Shown piece after piece: positions 59,364 to 64,000 of a stretch of 64,000 nt of DNA. Position 1 is the stretch's first letter. The number at the start of each line of letters is the position of its first letter. Below the pieces are notes generated by a model. That model did no database searches. It saw only the letters and a list, made by a program, of their open reading frames with translations, and was not told the origin of the DNA. Source of the DNA: Trogon surrucura (lineage: Eukaryota; Chordata; Aves; Trogoniformes; Trogonidae); the NCBI GenBank assembly GCA_020746105.1, contig CM036629.1, positions 2,673,501 through 2,737,500 on the forward strand, written 5' to 3'. The translations under genes and the position numbers were made by a program.

Positions 59364-61009
59364 GTAAGTGATTTGGGGTGGGCTGTGAGGCTGAGGGGGG
59401 ATAACCTCCCCAAGCGGTCCAATCCTGCGAGGGGACATGGGTGGGTGGCACAGCCGAGGTGAGGGTCCCGCGCCCCCTCTCCGTGCCCGCGTGCCGCCTT
59501 GTCCCCTCCCCGGCGTCCCCCTCGTCGGGGTCAGTGCCGGGCCGCGGCCAGGCTTAACCTCTGCCCTTTCCCTCCCGACCTCCAAGCCCTGTTAAAAAGG
59601 GTTTAAATGCAAAGTTATTTGATAGCTAATCCTGGCCCAGGGCTGGGGGCAGCCCAGGGCTTTGGGCGCTGGGAATCGCCCCCCAAACCGGGACCCTCCG
59701 GCGTCACCGCCGGCACAAACATGGTTTCACCGGGGTGGAGGTCGGGCAAATGCTCCGATTAAAGTCCGGCGGGTGAAAAGAGCTTAAACAAATCCCAAAT
59801 CCCTCAGCTGCCAGATGAGACTGGTTCGAAATTTGCTTGAGAGCTGCCGCGGGGAGGAGGGGAGAAACACCGAACCCCCCCTGGGGAGCCGTCCCTGTGG
59901 GATGTAGGGGGGCTGCTGAGCTGGGAGCACTGGGAAAGCTGGAGGTGTGTGGGGGCTGTGAAGGTTTGGGACTGAGCAGCGTGCTTGGTCAATGTTGTGG
60001 GGGCCAGGTCAGCTTTCGGGGGGCCCTGCGTTCCTTCCTGCCTTAAACCCCTTTGCTGCTGGGCCAGGAGGGACCAGCATCAGGAAACCCCCGTGTTTCA
60101 CCATCATCTCTCCATTTTAACCCACACCCCACCTCCCAAATGCCAGTTTTGGGGTGCAAGGGGGAGACACACCTGGGTGTTCCTGCTGCTGAGCAGTCAC
60201 CCCCTCAATCCGCTTGCTTGGGAAGAAAAAATCTCGATGTTTTGTTTTCCCCTTCCAGGTGTCACACTATGGGGATGCTTGCTCCCCCCAGAGCGGGTTG
60301 CGAGCCCCCAGCTTGCCCTGTCCCCTTGCCTCCCTGACGTGGCTGTGTCACGAGTGTGGGGGTGCCACGGGGGGGTTGCTGAGCCACAGCATCGCCCCCA
60401 GGGCCAGCAGGATGGGGACCGAGCTTTCCCCTGCCGTTCCTGTTGTGATTAGGGAAACTGAGGCAGATGCAGCAGGGAGGTGTGGCAGGACCTGCGGGGT
60501 GTCAAGGGGCAGGAGGGCGGGGGGAACACGGAGGGGCAATTCTTGGTGATAGGTCTCCGTCTCGGTGCTGGGGTGTCTGGACAGGCCCCCTCAGTGACGA
60601 GTCCCCAAACGACCAGCCAGGCTGGCAGAACCCCAGCTTAGGGCTGGGCAGGGAGAAGCCAGGCTGAAGGTCCCGAGAGCCTCACAGGCTTGTTAGCCCC
60701 TTAATTGGGGGAGATGGAAGGGCTGAGGACCTGCTGCCAGCAGCCACAGGGTGCCCTGCTCTCCCGCGAGCTCCGTCGTGGCGCGTGCTCCTCCTTTGCG
60801 CCTTCTCCGTTGCCGCGCGTGCTCTCCGTCGTCGGGCACGCTTCTTCCTCACACCCACTTGTGGCCACCGAGGACAGCCCAGCCGGTGGCAGGGTGGGCT
60901 CTGCGCGGGGATGCGCCCCCCTGGTCACTGTGTCCCCAGCTCCGGCGCATCCTGGCCAGCAAGGGTTAATGCCAGGCAGTGGGGGGGGGATGCCTGCGAG
61001 CCCTCATGC
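59364..61009 (+). other. non-coding sequence
   Basis: GC-rich sequence after the candidate donor. Contains one copy of the recurring GGGAAACTGAGGCA motif (60451-60466). No exon or RNA gene recognised. Confidence 0.5.
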
Positions 61010-61290
61010 CAGTTCAGAAATGAATGTTGCCTTTAATATACCATCCTTCAATCCTTATCTCTCCTAATTTATTGGACATAACTGGTTGCGCTGATGGATT
61101 CGTGGCTTAGACCTTGGCTTCTAAATTTCAGCATTAATAATCTGCCCCTTCATTCTGCTCTCCAGATGTCTTTCATTTATCTGCTTATTCAGTAGGGGTG
61201 CAACCTTGCGTCCTCGGTGCCAGCGCTAACGTGGCCTGGTGACAATAAATTTGGACTTGTAATAACACGGCCAGATGAATGAATTGACCT
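61010..61290. promoter_or_regulatory. candidate conserved enhancer
   Basis: AT-rich block with CCTTTAATATACCATCC, CTCCTAATTTATTGGAC, CAGCATTAATAATCTGCC, a CCAGATGTC E-box and GACAATAAATTTGG. Low CpG, unique, flanked by GC-rich DNA. Confidence 0.45.
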
Positions 61291-61649
61291 CGTGGTGGCT
61301 GTCACTCCCAGCCTCCCCCCTCGTTAGGTGCCGGCGGGCCCCTAATAACGGATGCCGGTGTCAGCCCCCTCCTCCCCACCTTTTTTTTTTGTTTGTTTGG
61401 TTTTTTCCAAAGGGGAAATTTGTAGGAAGGCGTAGACGAGAGGATTGCTTAATCTTTAATCAGTTTTGGAGTACAGGGTGAGAGCAACCATCCCCATCCC
61501 TAGGGAGAACTCTGCTCCTAGTAACGAGGAGCCCTAATAACCGCCCCGTAACCACGAGCTGGGACCCCTCGGCCGGACGGGGCTGCGGTGCCGGGATGAA
61601 CCGCGGCGGCACCGTCGGGGCAGGTTGCGCACCTTGAGAGCGTGCCGAG

Positions 61650-61835
61650 GAATGTGTTTGCTTAATTAATTGGCAGCGGGAGCGCGCCGGGGGTGTAAAT
61701 CTAACGTGGGCCTTGGCAGCCTGCAGTGCCGCGCACGCAAGACTAGACTTTAAATAAGGGTGCAATTATTGTTTGAATAATTGACGAGCAACGGGCGCGC
61801 ATCGGCGCTCAGCCTAATGGGCTTTGATCGCTCGC
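61650..61835. promoter_or_regulatory. candidate conserved enhancer
   Basis: Contains GCTTAATTAATTGGCAG, GGTGCAATTATTGTTTGAAT and AATTGACGAG, then GCCTAATGGGCTTTGATCG. Mixed homeodomain, SOX (ATTGTT) and TCF-like (CTTTGAT) strings. Confidence 0.4.
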
Positions 61836-61963
61836 CAGGGCCGCCCGGCGCGCCGGCATCCCCATGGTGAAGGATGCTCGGGGTCCGGCGAAGGGTGCGG
61901 GTGGGTCGGCGCTGGAAATCGAGGTGCTGCTTGCCCCTGGGTGCTGCAAATTGGGGTGCTGCT

Positions 61964-62033
61964 CCCTCCCCGACCGACCCCGCGGCGCCGCAGAGGTGCC
62001 CCTCCGCGGCGCCGCGGGGTCGGCCGGGGAGGG
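61964..62033. repeat. 70-bp imperfect palindrome
   Basis: The sequence folds back around a centre near 61998/61999. Bases 61964-61991 pair with 62006-62033 with a single mismatch, and four further pairs form in the middle. The inner 17-bp arms (61975-61991 and 62006-62022) are perfect. Extremely GC-rich. As a result, near-identical Pro/Arg-rich peptides are predicted on both strands here. Confidence 0.95.
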
Positions 62034-62034
62034 G

Positions 62035-62225
62035 GAGGACCCCGCACGTAGCGATTGATTTAAATCATTTTAGAGAGGGCCTATGGAAAATAAAAAGCCT
62101 TTAATCACATTTGTATCCATTTCCAGCCTCGGTAAATCAATTTGGATTGAGCTGGGTGCCACGGTTACAGCTGATTAGCGCGCGGTGGATGGGGTCAAAT
62201 TAATGCTAGCTGGGTTCGCTTAATG
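62035..62225. promoter_or_regulatory. candidate conserved enhancer
   Basis: Contains GCGATTGATTTAAATCATTT (itself a short near-palindrome), CCTTTAATCACATTTG, GGTAAATCAATTTGGATTG and GTCAAATTAATGCTAGC. Starts immediately after the 70-bp palindrome. Confidence 0.45.
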
Positions 62226-62305
62226 GGGTCACTGTCACGAGCATCCCTCCCCAGGTCTGCCCGTACCCACGAGGGAAGTGCTGGGACTTGCGCCCCGCGA
62301 TGCTC

Positions 62306-62322
62306 TGTGCCTCAGTTTCCCC
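62306..62322 (+). repeat. one copy of the dispersed TGTGCCTCAGTTTCCCC motif
   Basis: A full-length copy of a short motif that recurs across the window. Other plus-strand copies: 1956-1972 (identical), 27537-27551, 33077-33092, 33709-33723, 42839-42855 and 47029-47044. Minus-strand copies: 26091-26107, 30155-30170, 33926-33940, 50655-50670, 60451-60466 and 63605-63620. The origin is unknown. Confidence 0.8.
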
Positions 62323-62599
62323 TTGTATCAGCCATAACCATTGAAGAGGAGCAGGTGAGCAGCGCTGAGGGTGACGCTCAGGCTGTCCCGATGCCACGGA
62401 GCCGCTCGTGGATGAGGGTCAGCGAGCGATGCGCTGGGATGCCGGTGAGCTTCCAGCTCGCATCCCTCACATCTCCCTCCCTGTCCCGTCTGCGCCTTGC
62501 CCGTGACGTTCACCTACACCCGTCCCCTCCACGGGGGGACATCCCCCCCTGCATCCCTTCTACCGGGCCCCGTTGCCTCCCCCCCAGCCCTGCCCCAGC

Positions 62600-62960
62600 C
62601 TGGGCTGTAATTACCGCACGCGGCGCTTTGATTGCTCCATTCCAATTAATTAAACCCGGCGGTGACCCAAATTATGATCCCTTGTCTTGTCGAGCGCCGT
62701 ATTTTTAACCTTAACTGGCTGGGCTGCGTTTAGATTTCCAATCCGGGCAGAAATGTCACCCGGGGAGAGTGACTGGCGTTGAACCCAGCCTTCCCGTGAC
62801 GAACCCCGTAATTAGAAACCCTCGTGTCCCCGAGACGGGTCTTTAAAGCTGTCAGAAGCCAAGATCCAGCCATTTGATACAAGACTATCATTAGCTGCGC
62901 CCAACCTATTAGCTGCAGGTAAATAACAGGCTGTACCGGAGCCGGGGAACAGGCGGGTTG
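62600..62960. promoter_or_regulatory. candidate conserved enhancer
   Basis: About 350 bases with GCTGTAATTACCGC, CTTTGATTGCTCC, CCAATTAATTAAACC, CAAATTATGATCCC, CCGTAATTAGAAACC, ATCATTAGCTGCG and ACCTATTAGCTGC. Repeated TAAT cores and TAGCTGC strings suggest clustered homeodomain-type sites. No open exon. Confidence 0.45.
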
Positions 62961-63096
62961 GGGAATTGGTTGGTTCTTAATTAGGAGAAGCGGAGCGAGG
63001 GATGCTTTTCCCCTCTAATTGCCTTCGTTAGCAGCCCCGGGTATGCGTCCTCTTGCTTGTATCCCCTTTCTCAGCGCGGGGATGGCCGAACGTCCC

Positions 63097-63192
63097 TGTC
63101 TTCTCGCCGCGGTGCCCGTCCCACCCGCTGTCCCGGCATCGCCGCGGCGATGCCGGGACAGCGGGTGGGACGGGCACCGCGGCGAGAAGACA
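63097..63192. repeat. perfect 96-bp palindrome with no spacer
   Basis: Bases 63097-63144 are the exact reverse complement of 63145-63192, checked base by base: 48-bp arms, no mismatch, no loop. Symmetry fails at 63096/63193. The centre is GCCGCGGC. The same peptide (ARPTRCPGIAAAMPGQRVG) is therefore read from both strands. Perfect zero-spacer palindromes of this size are unstable in cells and also arise as sequencing or assembly foldback artefacts, so reality should be confirmed. Confidence 0.97.
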
Positions 63193-64000
63193 TTTCCTGG
63201 GGATGGAGAGGGATTGATGGTCTCGGGATAAATCTGGGCTTAAAACCCGATGGTTTGCCTGGGTGGCACATTCTGTTGGTTCGAAGGGCTGGATGGAAAA
63301 TCAATCACCGGGGCTGTTTCCGTCTCCCCCCACTCCTCCCGCCCCTTCAACCAACTGCGTTTTTAATTTGCGGGGCTGCGGGGTTCGTGCGGCGAGGATC
63401 CATCTCTATTTGTGTCAAGCGCCGGCGTCTTTGTCTCGTTGACGCGGCTGCATCGTCCTTCCCAGCCTGGGTCTTGGGGTGAAGATGGGTGCTGACCAGA
63501 GTGGAGCAGGGGGGGGTCTTTATCCTTCTTGGAGGCTTTTTCCTAGCGTGGAACTGCCCTTCTTTCCAGAGGGAGGTGGTATGGGGGCACGGCATGCCTC
63601 GTGTGGGGAAACTGAGGCGCGGTGCGATGCGATCTGCTCCGCTGGCTGGATGGGGATGCCATCCTGCTCTTGCTATCCCCTCCACCCGGAGGACCAACCC
63701 CCCCGTAGCCACCGTATGAGGCTGGTGAACACCGTGGGGGGGCTGGGAGAGAGCCAGCAGCGGTGCCGACCGCCTGGCCCTCGCCGGCCTGCCCCCGCCT
63801 GATGCCTCTCCCGCAGACGCTCTCCCTGACACTGGCTGACAAGAGCCATTTCCAAGATGGATTGATTCAATTTAGCACCGATTTTTTGCCGGGGCCGGTG
63901 ACGTACGGCTCCCCAGCCGGCGCTGGGCGGCACGTGACTCCCCAGCGCCCGCCGTCATTAGAGCAGCTCAGCACCGGCTGCCGCAGCCCGGCTCGCCTAA
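63193..64000 (+). other. non-coding sequence to window end
   Basis: GC-rich sequence with one copy of the recurring GGGGAAACTGAGGC motif (63605-63620), a small AT-rich stretch near 63850 (GGATTGATTCAATTTAGC) and a CpG-rich end from about 63880. No exon recognised. Confidence 0.5.

Noticed and set aside
1-64000. tRNA, rRNA, CRISPR arrays, bacterial operons
   Set aside because: No tRNA B-box with a fold, no rRNA similarity and no spacer-repeat array; the sequence is vertebrate.

Overview
This window is vertebrate nuclear DNA, most likely from a bird and probably from a GC-rich, gene-dense chromosome such as a microchromosome. The bird call rests on an 80-base fragment at 57881-57960 that matches the 3' end of an avian CR1 LINE (the GGTTGGACTAGATGAT stretch, then CCCTTCCAACCC, then the ATTCTGTG-type tail). 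It also rests on the many CpG-rich islands and on how few other interspersed repeats can be recognised in 64 kb.

Only one protein-coding exon is convincing. It lies on the plus strand inside a CpG island: CDS 5553-7508, 652 codons, ending at a strong splice donor (AAG|GTAAGG) in phase 0. It encodes an unusual protein with five CxxC...CxxC modules of about 45-50 residues, four of which carry an FPFL motif, plus a 14-residue and a 9-residue glutamate run. A six-codon upstream ORF ends exactly on the start codon (ATGA overlap). I do not recognise the gene with enough confidence to name it. The rest of the protein must lie in later exons, probably beyond the window.

Region by region: 1-4360 is non-coding flank. 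4360-5552 is an AT-rich stretch followed by a CpG island that forms the promoter and 5' region. 5553-7508 is the large coding exon. 7509-64000 is mainly non-coding, most simply read as a very long intron of the same gene. It contains AT-rich, homeodomain-motif-rich blocks that look like conserved non-coding enhancers, separated by GC-rich sequence and small CpG islands. Candidate further exons are at 39575-39728 (phase 0 in, phase 1 out), 41866-41905 and 59321-59363 (possible alternative first coding exons, both ending in phase 1). The equal phases would allow all three to splice to one shared acceptor downstream of the window, but this is inference.

Between 42 and 52.6 kb lies a cluster of five minisatellites (units of 42, 11, 21, 17 and 17 bp). 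At the right end are a perfect 96-bp zero-loop palindrome (63097-63192) and an imperfect 70-bp palindrome (61964-62033). A short motif, TGTGCCTCAGTTTCCCC, recurs about 13 times in both orientations across the window. Many long open frames on both strands are by-products of GC-rich DNA and are not annotated as genes.
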